Source: Anthopleura xanthogrammica
Taxonomy: Eukaryota > Cnidaria > Anthozoa > Actiniaria > Actiniidae
Direction: 5' to 3'
NCBI GenBank assembly: GCA_964019055.1
Contig: OZ025206.1
Span: 27,152,906 to 27,216,905 of the forward strand
DNA length: 64,000 nucleotides
Each line of letters starts with the position of its first letter. Position 1 is the stretch's first letter. The notes beneath the pieces are model-generated. The model did no database searches. It was not told where the DNA came from and worked only from the letters and a program-made list of their open reading frames with translations. This document shows positions 10,371-22,600 of this stretch, in pieces. Both the position numbers and the translations under genes were made by a program.

Positions 10371-10595
10371 GATATTCTCCTTCACATTCCCCTGCGCCAT
10401 CGAAAGGTAGGTATGCCTTTGCATCGAAACGAGACCAACGGTGAGCTTCGGCAATGATAAAGAGATGTAAATAATTATCCAAGGTGTTAAAAAAGGTCGA
10501 TCTCTATCATTGGAGGGTCACCACATGTCTCGCTTCGATGCAAAGGCACGGCTACCTTTCAAGTTGGAGAAGGGAGCTGTGAAGGGGAATATTCT
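10371..10595. mobile_element. Long inverted repeat, ~95-bp arms
   Basis: Arm 10371-10466 pairs with arm 10500-10595 around a 33-bp loop. The best-matching core is TGCCTTTGCATCGAA with its complement, and weaker pairing extends further out. Identity looks about 70-75 per cent by eye. It resembles a MITE or a fold-back insertion and could be transcribed as a long hairpin. Confidence 0.7.
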
Positions 10596-10928
10596 GCAAT
10601 TTGGTACTATATTCTTGTTGCCAATAAACATGCATATCATGATCAGTATTGAAGCCTTAGTGATTATTTCAAGTATACAGTTATTTCATACAGCTGTATG
10701 TTGCTTGTAGCATGTTGTTGCAAGCTTGAAATGTATTATATTCATATGTAAGTAACGTCAGTGCAGAAGTAAATTAGGTGGAAAAACCTGCGGACAAAGT
10801 TTGGGAAAATTCCATATTGACCTTTCCCTAGCTTAAAATTACATCACCCATAGTGCATTTCGGACTTGCAGTATCTAACATGCAACAAGCAAAAGACAAG
10901 AATACAACACTATTTAAAGATAAAAAAA

Positions 10929-11010
10929 TGGCAGCGGTGGGATTCGAACCCACGCCTCTTACGAGACTGGTGCCTAAAACCAGCGCCTTAGACCGCTCGG
11001 CCACGCTACC
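10929..11010 (-). tRNA. tRNA-Leu(TAG), copy 1
   Basis: An 82-nt class II tRNA. The acceptor stem GGTAGCG pairs with CGCTGCC and the discriminator base is A. The D arm contains the A-box TGGCCGAGCGG. The anticodon loop is TTTAGGC, giving anticodon UAG (+ strand 10974-10976). A long variable arm (CTC/GAG) and T arm GGGTTCGAATCCC (B box) follow. There is no intron. A T7 run directly 3' serves as Pol III terminator. It decodes CUA and possibly other CUN leucine codons. Confidence 0.95.
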
Positions 11011-11077
11011 AGATGGATTTCAACTATTACAGACAGTAGTTTAGATGACCAGATACATCACTAGAAGATAAAAAGAA

Positions 11078-11159
11078 TGGCAGCGGTGGGATTCGAACCC
11101 ACGCCTCTTACGAGACTGGTGCCTAAAACCAGCGCCTTAGACCGCTCGGCCACGCTACC
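11078..11159 (-). tRNA. tRNA-Leu(TAG), copy 2
   Basis: Identical to copy 1 over the whole 82-nt gene, including the UAG anticodon. A T5 run follows within six bases of the 3' end. It begins 149 bp from copy 1, and the spacers are also similar, so the unit was duplicated as a block. Confidence 0.95.
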
Positions 11160-11230
11160 AGATGGATGTCAAATATTACCAAGAGCAGTTTAGATGACCA
11201 CAAAACAACACTATTTGAAGATAAAAATAA

Positions 11231-11312
11231 TGGCAGCGGTGGGATTCGAACCCACGCCTCTTACGAGACTGGTGCCTTAAACCAGCGCCTTAGACCGCTC
11301 GGCCACGCTACC
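11231..11312 (-). tRNA. tRNA-Leu(AAG), copy 3
   Basis: Differs from copies 1 and 2 only at anticodon position 34 (A instead of T), giving loop TTAAGGC and anticodon AAG, read as IAG after editing of A34. All stems and internal promoters are intact. It is offset by 153 bp from copy 2. Confidence 0.95.
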
Positions 11313-11379
11313 AGATGGATGTCCATCATTACAGACAGTAGTTTAGATGACCAGAAACAAGACTGGAAGATAAAAAGAA

Positions 11380-11461
11380 TGGCAGCGGTGGGATTCGAAC
11401 CCACGCCTCTTACGAGACTGGTGCCTTAAACCAGCGCCTTAGACCGCTCGGCCACGCTACC
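11380..11461 (-). tRNA. tRNA-Leu(AAG), copy 4
   Basis: Same sequence as copy 3, with intact A and B boxes and a T5 terminator run. Offset 149 bp from copy 3. Confidence 0.95.
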
Positions 11462-11528
11462 AGATGGATGTCAAATATTACAGACAGTAGTTTAGATGAC
11501 CAGAAACAAGACTTGAAGGTAAAAATAA

Positions 11529-11610
11529 TGGCAGCGGTGGGATTCGAACCCACGCCTCTTACGAGACTGGTGCCTTAAACCAGCGCCTTAGACCGCTCGG
11601 CCACGCTACC
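11529..11610 (-). tRNA. tRNA-Leu(AAG), copy 5
   Basis: Same sequence as copy 3, with intact internal promoters and a T5 terminator run. Offset 149 bp from copy 4. Confidence 0.95.
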
Positions 11611-11677
11611 AGATGGATGTCAAATATTACCAAGAGCAGTTTAGATGACCAGAAACAGGACTTGAAGATAAAAATAA

Positions 11678-11759
11678 TGGCAGCGGTGGGATTCGAACCC
11701 ACGCCTCTTACGAGACTGGTGCCTTAAACCAGCGCCTTAGACCGCTCGGCCACGCTACC
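11678..11759 (-). tRNA. tRNA-Leu(AAG), copy 6
   Basis: Same sequence as copy 3. It is the most upstream gene of the array in transcriptional terms. Upstream DNA beyond 11780 departs from the unit consensus, marking the array edge. Confidence 0.95.
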
Positions 11760-12381
11760 AGATGGATGTTAAATATTACAGGCATTAGATTAGGTCCTTA
11801 ATGTGCGCATGCTCAATTGTGCATTCAGCAGTTTTTGCGACCGATGATCCTTGTAGTGTGGACACAAAACAGTTATCAGTTTTCAGTGTGAATGCCGTGT
11901 TCAAATCTAACGAGTTACATATTTCTGCTATATGATAAAATAAATAACATAAAATGTTCGAGGGCGCACCTCATGGCATAGTTCGCACAGCCTTTCCAAA
12001 GCAAATCCAATATGGCTGCCTATAAGAACTAGCTAAATTCGTTTTGGTCACCCTGTGAAGACACTTGTTTAAGGTTTAGTTCAAATCGTGTGTAAAAAAG
12101 GTCACATAATTGTAAAACAGCATGCATGCCAGTAGTCAACAGGGGAGAATCAATTGCTGGTTTTTGCTCGGTCGACGTTTCAGTGAATATTCGTTCATAC
12201 ACCTGAATGATTTGCTTGATTTGCTTCACTGAGCTGATTCGCACAGTGCAAAGACTCGTAGCCCAACCCACTTGTTTTCCTTTTGCATAGTAGTATTTTA
12301 TATTTTCTAAACTTAACCTCCTTTTATTTTCCCCTTTATGGTACCTCGATGGGGTTTTCTAGGCGCGCTACCTTTCAACTG

Positions 12382-12497
12382 CATCGAGTTGGCATTGCCG
12401 TGCCATTGGGGAACTGCTTTAGAAGACATATTACCAAGATGGCCTCTATTTTGTCCCCTAAAACAGTCGCACAATGCATTGCAATGCCAACTCGACC
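12382..12497. mobile_element. Fold-back element with ~40-bp arms
   Basis: The arm at 12382-12423 (core CGAGTTGGCATTGC) pairs with the arm at 12458-12497 (core GCAATGCCAACTCG), leaving a loop of about 35 bp. The core is perfect for 14 bp and the rest imperfect. Non-coding and MITE-like. Confidence 0.65.
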
Positions 12498-12539
12498 AGT
12501 TTTCCCCTTAACGTCAGAATGGCTTATAACTTGAATATA

Positions 12540-13151
12540 TTGCTCTGAACGTGTACGACGATGAATAGAAGTTGAGACATTCTGTATTCAACACTTTAAT
12601 ATTTCAGGCAACGTGCTGTAACATCATTGGTCAGTGGCAAAGATAACTTTTTTTCATCACTATAATGAACAGCAACCTAGCTATTTTTAACCTACTTAAT
12701 CATGCATACCTACTTCTGGTTTTGATTACTTTCTTTCTAAATCAGTAAGAACAATAACTTGATAATTTTGTATTAAATCTGTTTATGAAGCTACGAGGCC
12801 TCAGTGGTCGAGAAACATATTTGTGAATATTTTAAAATTCATAATAAATAACTTTATAGATTTTTCAATACTGTGAATCCACTACATCTAGACAGATATT
12901 GCGGGACAATTAGCTCTCTTAAATTTAGATGAGGAAGTGTGCTCCCAACGACAGTTTATAAATTGGCAACTAGAAACATGATTGAATCATGACAAAAACA
13001 GCAGAGGAACTCCAACATGCAGTAGTTACAACTTACAATTTGAATTCAACAATCACACAAGTTTGAAAACCACCAATCATTCTCTTGTAACTTGAATTAT
13101 ACGATAATATATACATATGTATGAGTTTTTATCTATCTATATATATGTATA
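12540..13151. other. 3' flank of the Otx gene
   Basis: AT-rich, with no gene recognised. It may include part of the Otx 3' UTR if the signal at 13152 is bypassed. Confidence 0.4.
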
Positions 13152-13157
13152 TTTATT
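13152..13157 (-). promoter_or_regulatory. Poly(A) signal of Otx gene A
   Basis: AATAAA on the minus strand begins only about 17 nt after the TAA stop. If used it gives a very short 3' UTR; other hexamers may lie further downstream. Confidence 0.4.
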
Positions 13158-13173
13158 GATATGTGCATTTCAT

Positions 13174-13611
13174 TTATAACATAGCAGATGAATAATAATT
13201 AGGTGGCCCATTGGGATTTCCCGCCATGTTGCTGTTTACTGACACACCGTTGGTATTGGCCATATAAGGATAGTCCTGGGGAGGATGGTGGTATGCTGAC
13301 GGTGGTGGATGAGGAGGAATGAACCTGGGGGGAGATCCACCTACTGCGCATGCTCCATTCATTACGTTACCCATCATTCCATTCATCATGTTAGGGGGCT
13401 GGTAATTTGATCGAGGCATTGGCATTCTCATGTCTACTGCTTGTTGTTGCCATGGGTTACTGTTGGGGTAGTGATTCGTGGCGGGTGGAGATGGGGTTTT
13501 GCTCTGTTGTGGTTCTGGTGATGGGGTTTTTCTTTTTGCTGGTTTTGGAGAGGATTTAGATTGTCCTTTATTCAACTGACGCAGTTTTGCCCTTCGGTTT
13601 TTGAACCAGAC
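13174..13611 (-). CDS. otx: Otx A exon 3 (homeodomain helix 3 and C-terminus)
   Basis: The acceptor is ctgcgcag/GTCTGG. Begins VWFKNRRAK, then a basic, Pro/Ser-rich linker with KTPSPEPQ and KTPSPPA (possible proline-directed phosphorylation sites), Met/Asn-rich and HHPP segments, and the terminus YYSSAML followed by TAA. Confidence 0.93.
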   Translation of the reverse strand, partial: VWFKNRRAKLRQLNKGQSKSSPKPAKRKTPSPEPQQSKTPSPPATNHYPNSNPWQQQAVDMRMPMPRSNYQPPNMMNGMMGNVMNGACAVGGSPPRFIPPHPPPSAYHHPPQDYPYMANTNGVSVNSNMAGNPNGPPNYYSSAML

Positions 13612-16600
13612 CTGCGCAGAAAAGATAAAAACTGATTCAAATTCACAAACAACAACAAGTAGCAATGACAGATAGATAGATAATGTGTGGAAAATAATAA
13701 TAATAATAATGATATAAAACTATACAAATATCATTATAATAAAACTATTAAAATATGATAAGAAATATATAACTATATATAATAATTTAATTTGACACTA
13801 TAATATTAATAAATTTTAGCATATTGAAATATAAAATAGTTCTTTGAACGGTTGGTCTTGAGGTTCGGAAATTTAGAATATCTTTTTTTCTCAGTGTACT
13901 TGAATAAGAGCTACCTTTAGAGAGGCAATATCTTTTCTAGTTTATGGCTGTTCTCCTTATCAATGTTATCAAAAAGTTAGTAATAACTATATATGGTATG
14001 AAAAACATTTTTTATAAAAAAAAAAACAAGGAAAAGTTCGAATGAACAAAGTAACACTACTGATATGCCACCACCACCATCACCAACATCACCACCACCA
14101 CAATACCATCACCAGTGAGATCAGTACAATACCACTACTGATATGCCACCACCACCATCACTAACATCACCACCACCACAATACCATCACTAGTGAGATC
14201 AGTACAATACCACTACTGATATGCCACCACCACCATCACCAACATCACCACCACCACAATACCATCACCAGTGAGATCAGTACAATACCACTACTGATAT
14301 GCCACCACCACCATCACTAACATCACCACCACCACAATACCATCACTAGTGAGATCAGTACAATACCACTACTGATATGCCACCACTATCATCACCAACA
14401 TCACCACCACCACAATACCATCACCAGTGAGATCAGTACAATACTACTACTGATATGCCACCAACACCATCACTAACATCACCACCACCACAATACCATC
14501 ACCAGTGAGATCAGTACAATACTACTACTGATATGCCACCACCACCATCACTAACATCACCACCACCACAATACCATCACCAGTGAGATCAGTACAATAC
14601 CACTACTGATATGCCACCACTATCATCACTAACATCACCACCACCACAATACCATCACCAGTGAGATCAGTACAATACCACTACTGATATGCCACCACTA
14701 TCATCACCAACATCACCACCACCACAATACCATCACCAGTGAGATCAGTACAATACTACTACTGATATGCCACCAACACCATCACTAACATCACCACCAC
14801 CACAATACCATCACCAGTGAGATCAGTACAATACTACTACTGATATGCCACCACCACCATCACTAACATCACCACCACCACAATACCATCACCAGTGAGA
14901 TCAGTACAATACCACTACTGATATGCCACCACTATCATCACTAACATCACCACCACCACAATACCATCACCAGTGAGATCAGTACAATACCACTACTGAT
15001 ATGCCACCACCACCATCACTAACATCACCACCACCACAATACCATCACCAGTGAGATCAGTACAATACTACTACTGATATGCCACCACTATCATCACCAA
15101 CATCACCACCACCACAATACCATCACCAGTGAGATCAGTACAATACTACTACTGATATGCCACCACTATCATCACTAACATCACCACCACCACAATACCA
15201 TCACCAGTGAGATCAGTACAATACCACTACTGATATGCCACCACCACCATCACTAACATCACCACCACCACAATACCATCACCAGTGAGATCAGTACAAT
15301 ACCACTACTGATATGCCACCACCACCATCACTAACATCACCACCACCACATTACCATCACCAGTGAGATCAGTACAATACTACTACTGATATGCCACCAC
15401 TATCATCACCAACATCACCACCACCACAATACCATCACCAGTGAGATCAGTACAATACTACTACTGATATGCCACCACCACCATCACTAACATCACCACC
15501 ACCACAATACCATCACCAGTGAGATCAGTACAATACTACTACTGATATGCCACCACTATCATCACCAACATCACCACCACCACAATACCATCACCAGTGA
15601 GATCAGTACAATACTACTACTGATATGCCACCACCACCATCACTAACATCACCACCACCACAATACCATCACCAGTGAGATCAGTACAATACTACTACTG
15701 ATATGCCACCACCACCATCACTAACATCACCACCACCACAATACCATCACCAGTGAGATCAGTACAATACTACTACTGATATGCCACCACCACCATCACT
15801 AACATCACCACCACCACAATACCATCACCAGTGAGATCAGTACAATACCACTACTGATATGCCACCACCACCATCACCAACATCACCACCACCACAATAC
15901 CATCACCAGTGAGATCAGTACAATACCACTACTGATATGCCACCACCACCATCACTAACATCACCACCACCACAATACCATCACCAGTGAGATCAGTACA
16001 ATACCACTACTGATATGCCACCACCACCATCACTAACATCACCACCACCACAATACCATCACCAGTGAGATCAGTACAATACCACTACTGATATGCCACC
16101 ACCACCATCACTAACATCACCACCACCACAATACCATCACCAGTGAGATCAGTACAATACCACTACTGATATGCCACCACCACCATCACTAACATCACCA
16201 CCACCACAATACCATCACCAGTGAGATCAGTACAATACCACTACTGATATGCCACCACCACCATCACTAACATCACCACTACCACAATACCATCACCAGT
16301 GAGATCAGTACAATACTACTACTGATATGCCACCACCACCATCACTAACATCACCACCACCACAATACCATCACCAGTGAGATCAGTACAATACTACTAC
16401 TGATATGCCACCACCACCATCACTAACATCACCACCACCACAATACCATCACCAGTGAGATCAGTACAATACTACTACTGATATGCCACCACCACCATCA
16501 CTAACATCACCACCACCACAATACCATCACCAGTGAGATCAGTACAATACCACTACTGATATGCCACCACCACCATCAATAACATCACCACCACCACAAT

Positions 16601-19600
16601 ACCATCACTAGTGAGATCAGTACAATACTACTACTGATATGCCACCACTATCATCACTAACATCACCACCACCACAATACCATCACCAGTGAGATCAGTA
16701 CAATACCACTACTGATATGCCACCACCACCATCACTAACATCACCACCACCACAATACCATCACCAGTGAGATCAGTACAATACTACTACTGATATGCCA
16801 CCACTATCATCACCAACATCACCACCACCACAATACCATCACTAGTGGGATCAGTACAATACTACTACTGATATGCCACCACTATCATCACCAACATCAC
16901 CACCACCACAGTACCATCACCACTGAGTGGGATCAGTACAATGCCACTACTGATATGCTACCACCATCACCATCACCAACATCACCACCACCACAATACC
17001 ATCACTAGTGGGATCAGTACAATGCCACTACTGATATGCTACCACCAACTTCACCATTACCACAACAATGCCATCACCAGTGGGATCAGTACAAAACTAC
17101 TACTGATATACCACCACCACCATCACTACCACAAACAGCATCACCATCACAATACCATACATTATACCAACTAATACCGCTGTTACTAGCACTTGCACTT
17201 CCTCTCCCCGCACCAAAATTGTCAAAAAGAATAAAAGGCATGCAATAAAAAACTGTTCGAACAGGAAAAGACAAGTAGAAGTAAAAAAAAATCAAAAAGA
17301 AACAACACCGGAACACATACACAATGCAGCAAAAAAAAAAAAAAAAAAGTATCTTTTTTTTAATTCTTTTAATTTAGTTTGCTCCATACTTTTGGCAACT
17401 TCATTCCATAGGCCATTAAACAAAGTGTATAATTGAGAAGAGGAAACGTTCGAAGAATTTAAATTTCTTTCAAGTTCAGACATAACCTTACATTCCAGAG
17501 TAAAGAAAACAAACCGTTCGGAGACTGGCCTTTAATGGCCCTTTTCGTGCAAAAGAATGTATTTTTTCCTCACCTGTACTCTTGATTCAGGTAAATTTAT
17601 CTTGATAGCGACCTCTTCCCTCATGAAGATGTCTGGATAACGAGTTTTACCGAACAAGTCTTCTAGAATCTCAAGTTGATTCTTTGTGAAGGTGGTTCTT
17701 TCTCTTCGTTGCTTTCTTGGTGGCCCTGTGGGGAAATAGCAATATTCTTAGCATCAGGAGAAAGCAGTGGATGTCACTTAAAAACTTGAAAAGAAGTTAC
17801 AAGTTTCATGATAATTAGCTCAGATAATCTTTTAACAAAAAGTGCATCCCTGACCAGTTACTTTAAATACATATATCTGTCAGTACTAAGGATTTGATGC
17901 TACTATAACACATAAACCAAACGAAAAATCTCATGATTAATGCAGATACACCTTATTGGAATTACTACTAAGAACTTTATAGCAAGGAGCCCGAGGCAAC
18001 AGTTACGTTCGTTGCAAGCAGTCCCTTTTATAACTATAAGTGCTTAAAAAGCTTTCGTGGTGAATTAGTGAGTTCGCATCAATGTGGGAGGTCCACTAGT
18101 GTAAGATCTTAACTCCTGTATAGTTATTTTCAAAATATACATGAACTGTCCTCACTTACATAATGTACCAGCGTATCAACTGAAAGAGCGCGTAGCGGGA
18201 TGCGTTAGCCTTATTATCTGTACAGACGATTGTACAGAAAATTGTATTTAGGGCAAGGCTCATTTTTGCTGTCAAAGGAAGCCTAGGATCCTATGAGAAA
18301 GCTAAATATACGAGCTTAAATGCCCCGGAATAATCATTATTGTTGGGAAAAGTGCGGAACTTAGCCAGCCTGCAACCTTGCACTAGGCTACAAAATGTAA
18401 CATCGAGCTATTTTAGTTATTATGACTCAGTTATGCAATATTTCCGATTGCCCCAAGGAAACACAAACATATCATCTTCATTGCATTGCTGAGCTTCGTG
18501 ACCACTTTGATTAACCCATTCCTAGTTTGGGGTGAGCTTTTTTTAGGGCTTCAAGAATCACTGAAAAAATGCTTCCACAACATCTCATGACATAACGATA
18601 CTGATATGGAAAAGAAGACTAAAAGATGGTAAACTCTAAAACTCTAACAGTATCATCATATTAAATCAAGACAAATATTCATGAAAGACGGATGCCTTAG
18701 TTGCAGTATTGTAAGTAACCAAGACTCAAACTGGTTTATGAACACAATCATGCAAAACAAGTGGAAAAAGCCATCGTCTTAAAAGAAAGAATTTACAACT
18801 TCACCAATTGATGATGAACACAAAATGAAAATATAGCAGCATCTCAAAAATCAAATCAATCGTGACTTACGTTGTACATGTGTTTTGTGGTTTTCAAAAC
18901 TCTGGTTCATCGACAACATTTTGAACGCGTTCTTTGGGTTTCTACTGAAAATATCTGTAAAGGCTTTCAATAACTCGCCAACTAACTTGTTTTCCTAAAG
19001 TAATACCCTAGTCACATGATGTCTGTCTTATGCAACGTTGTCTAACACATTTGTTCTATTCTTGTATTAGAGTAAGAATAACACACTCCACTGTGAGAAA
19101 AACAAAAATGAGAATGCCTCAAGAATTTCGAACGTTGTTTCAACACGCTTCAAGAAAATAAAGATCGTTTTTTAAGTAAACCTTGATGGGAAACTCAAAT
19201 AATTCATAAATTCTTTAACGAAACTCCGTTGTTGGTGGTCTTGGTTTTTCCTGTTTTCGTGAACGTAGCGTTGATGTACAAGTAAATAGTGGTTTTTGCT
19301 TCAACCGTGAAAAAATACTAAACATAATACATAGTATAGTGGACATTAATTCCATTGTTTTCTTTTGTTTTACATTGACAGTACTAATACTCAATAACTG
19401 TACAACTTTGTTTCGAGGGCCAAGCAAAATCACTCTACAACATAAAATATTTTTCACAAGACGAATTTTTGAAATTATATTTTGTACTAATTTAACTTCC
19501 TTTGTTATCGAGTAAAGTTCTTGTTCAAATCTCTTCGAGGTCAAGGCCTTTTTTTAGTTTTACAAGAAGAATAGCATAATCTTGTTAGTATTTTTTGTCA

Positions 19601-22600
19601 TAAAACTTGTTCCAAATTTCATTGCTTTTATCGCTAAAAGGCAGCCTTAGCCACACATGGCACCCCGAATAATCAAGGAAAGCAATACCCGATCCATTTG
19701 AAAATTACTATTACATTTATTTCTTAAAGGAATTGCTTCTTATAAGACCATCGAGTCAGGAAAGACAGAAAAAAACTTATATCATATAGATCAGAGCCAC
19801 TTGATATCACGTGGTCTTCTTTCTACCACAATAACCAAAGCTTTTCAGCTACTCCGCCCTGTTCAAGGACCAAAGAGATTTAATTTATACAGTTGCCTCG
19901 AAGCAGGCTTCATAACGGCTTTAAAAATCTTACAAAAGCTTTTAAAATTACTAGGAAAAACACAACTTTTAGTAAATAAAAAACTGCTGAAAATCAAATT
20001 TCATTTATCTTAAAAAAAATGTCAAAAAAAGGTTGTAGGTGATTCTGGGATTTGGCAGGATTGAATTTTGATGAAATGACATTTTGAAGGGGGAAAATTA
20101 GCCATGCTTAGCCTAAAAGTTGATCGTATTTTGTTTCATTGGACAAGGCTTTCTGGCTTGATTTGTCAGACTATAAAATATAACCGATATATAACCGATA
20201 TTTTATATCTATTTTTACCAGAAATTCTAGAATTTATGGCATCTTTAGTTTATCTCGTATGTATCATTAGTTGAAGAAAAAGAAAGGTGCAGCAAATGGG
20301 TTTTAACGCAACCGAACAAAAGAAAGCCAACTGCTGTGCTTATTTGATTGCATTTTGTCAAAGTAAAAAGACCAACTACAGATCTCGTGGATGTAAATTC
20401 AGAAATAGGAGACATGAAACAGCTTTTTGATTGAGATCCCCTTTGACCGGGCAAATGATAAAAGACATTAAAATAACCACAGAGTATAGAGGGCAAACGA
20501 TAAAGATACTAAAATAGCCATAGGAAGGAGGGGCGTGATGTGCTCTTCGACGACATTTTGATTATCAAGGGCATCGCTTTTATGAATCTAGTAAAGTCCA
20601 CCAAGTAGTATTATCCAGATACTAAACCTATGAATAAAGCAGTGACTCGACGTTTATCACATAAGCTTGCCATGAGCTAGGTTGTGATTCGTTCCCCAAG
20701 GGACTTGTTTTTAAACCTCGTAAGACATCCACGGCCAAGACAAATCAAGTGATTTGTAATAAAGGCCAGTTCTCGTAGTACCACTTCTATATTTTCCTTT
20801 ATGAGGTACCTATCCAGTTTTTTTGGAATTGTCCGACCAAAGCCAAAACCTCATCACCGTAAAACGTTAAAAAATATATATAATATGATGAAGAAGAAAA
20901 TAATATATTTTGTTGGGCAAATCGTAAAGGCATTAGTTTTGGGGAGTGTTCTGCCTTATTGTGTTCAGTGTTGATAACACCTTAGATACATTTATTTAGG
21001 GCAGTGCTGGATGATATTTAACTAGTAAGAAACAAAGCTTAGCTGATTAGACTCTGATAACGAAACGAAAAACCAAGAAAATTCCACAAGAAAAGTGATT
21101 ATATATTTGAACGTAAAAGCGTTAGCACCGAAGGATAATATTAGTTTATTTGACCAGCAATTAGATAACTTGGATTTTCTAAAGTAAATCAGTACCAATA
21201 TAAGATAGACAACCCGGCCACAAAATCAACTATGGTGGATTAGATTAAAATCCATTTTGGATCCATTTTCTTCAAAGAATTATTGAATTTTTTTTGAAAC
21301 GTTTTTTTGGGTAATAAGACTTAGCTTTCCAAATTAAGGTATGGAACATGTTATCGTATCAATCAAGACGTTACCTGGAACCCCACCGTTAGAAGAACAA
21401 CCAGAAAAGATAAACACACTGATGCGTCTTTAAAACTCGGAAAGAAACAAAAAGATGCCAAGAAAGATAGCCGCACTTAGGTCTTATTTCTCTTTTTCTC
21501 TCTCTATTTTGGTGCTTCTTGAGGCTATTTGGCTGTTCGAATGTTGACAACTCAAGGTAAACATCATTTAGCAAACTCATCGTCCCCGTGCGAAATTGTT
21601 TAATAATTGTTTAGACAGTAAACTGTATTTGTTTTCTTGTTTTCGGGCTCTTCTACTTTCAGTTTTTCTTTGCTTTTCTTTTGATGTATGAGTACACAAT
21701 AACCGCTGTTCTAAGCTTCGTCGACAACAGATCTTTCCTGAATCCAATGCGAAGAAATTCAAACCACATCGCTTACCGTAGTCAGAGAACTGTTCACAGC
21801 AAGCCAGACTGCGTAAAAGCATTCCGGACAGAGACGAATTTACAGTTTCACACCGTTTTTTAATTGTCGAATACAAAGAATAACGAGTGACTGTAAAAAG
21901 CCCTTGCTAAAATGCTCGAATTTAGTCAAGATACGTTCTTAGTCATGGAACAATCAGATGGCTTACTGACGATTCATGAACAGTGAAAGACTTGACCGGT
22001 ATATAACAGCGGTATGTTTGTCGTTGAAGAAATCAAAACCCATTATATCTGTAAATTCTTTGATTCCATTTATGTAACAGTTGCTCAGGAGTAAACATTT
22101 CTAGGGGTACATTTTGTATCTTTTGATCGGTCTTATGGGAGTCTTTAATGTATTCGTTGTCACCTGCACATTTGCAAACCGAGCCATATTGCCCAGGTTT
22201 TCAAGGCTGTCGTTCTGTTTGATTGAAGTTTTGGCCTTTTTTCTTGGATTCTCAAAGAACAACAAATGCCTATATGATGAATTTCAGCTCATGGTTAGAG
22301 AAAGCTGCAATCGAAGGTTCTAAATGAACGAGAAGTGAAACCATTCCCGTACGATTCTGCTTGGCTTGATCGATAGATGAAGACGCTATGTGGTTTTATG
22401 AAACGTAATCATTTGTTCGTTTTCTCAAAGACACAACTATTTTGAATAAATACAATAACACGGGCATTTAGGAACAGCAGTATTTATACTTACACAGAAA
22501 GGTTCTTTTACGTTTCTAGAGCAGGCCAAACTAACTTCTCACTCTCTTGCCTCACGATCGACAATCTATTACATCAAGAGAGTCGATCGCAAAGAACCTG

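Larger units (their letters stand above)
10929..11790 (-). repeat. Tandem tRNA-Leu array (six units of ~149-153 bp)
   Basis: Each unit is an 82-bp tRNA gene plus a spacer of about 67-71 bp containing AGATGGATGTCAAATATTAC-like and TTTAGATGACC motifs. Spacers vary slightly while the genes are identical except for base 34. This indicates recent duplication or gene conversion with selection on the tRNA. Confidence 0.9.

Noticed and set aside
10853..11429. Plus-strand frames containing AVGFEPTPLTRLVP
   Set aside because: These are antisense translations of the tRNA-Leu genes, a well-known annotation artefact.
14046..17165. CRISPR-like or coding interpretation of the 78-bp array
   Set aside because: Repeats are contiguous without unique spacers, the host is eukaryotic, and every frame has recurrent stops. 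His-rich frames near 16941-17248 are only the degenerate last units.
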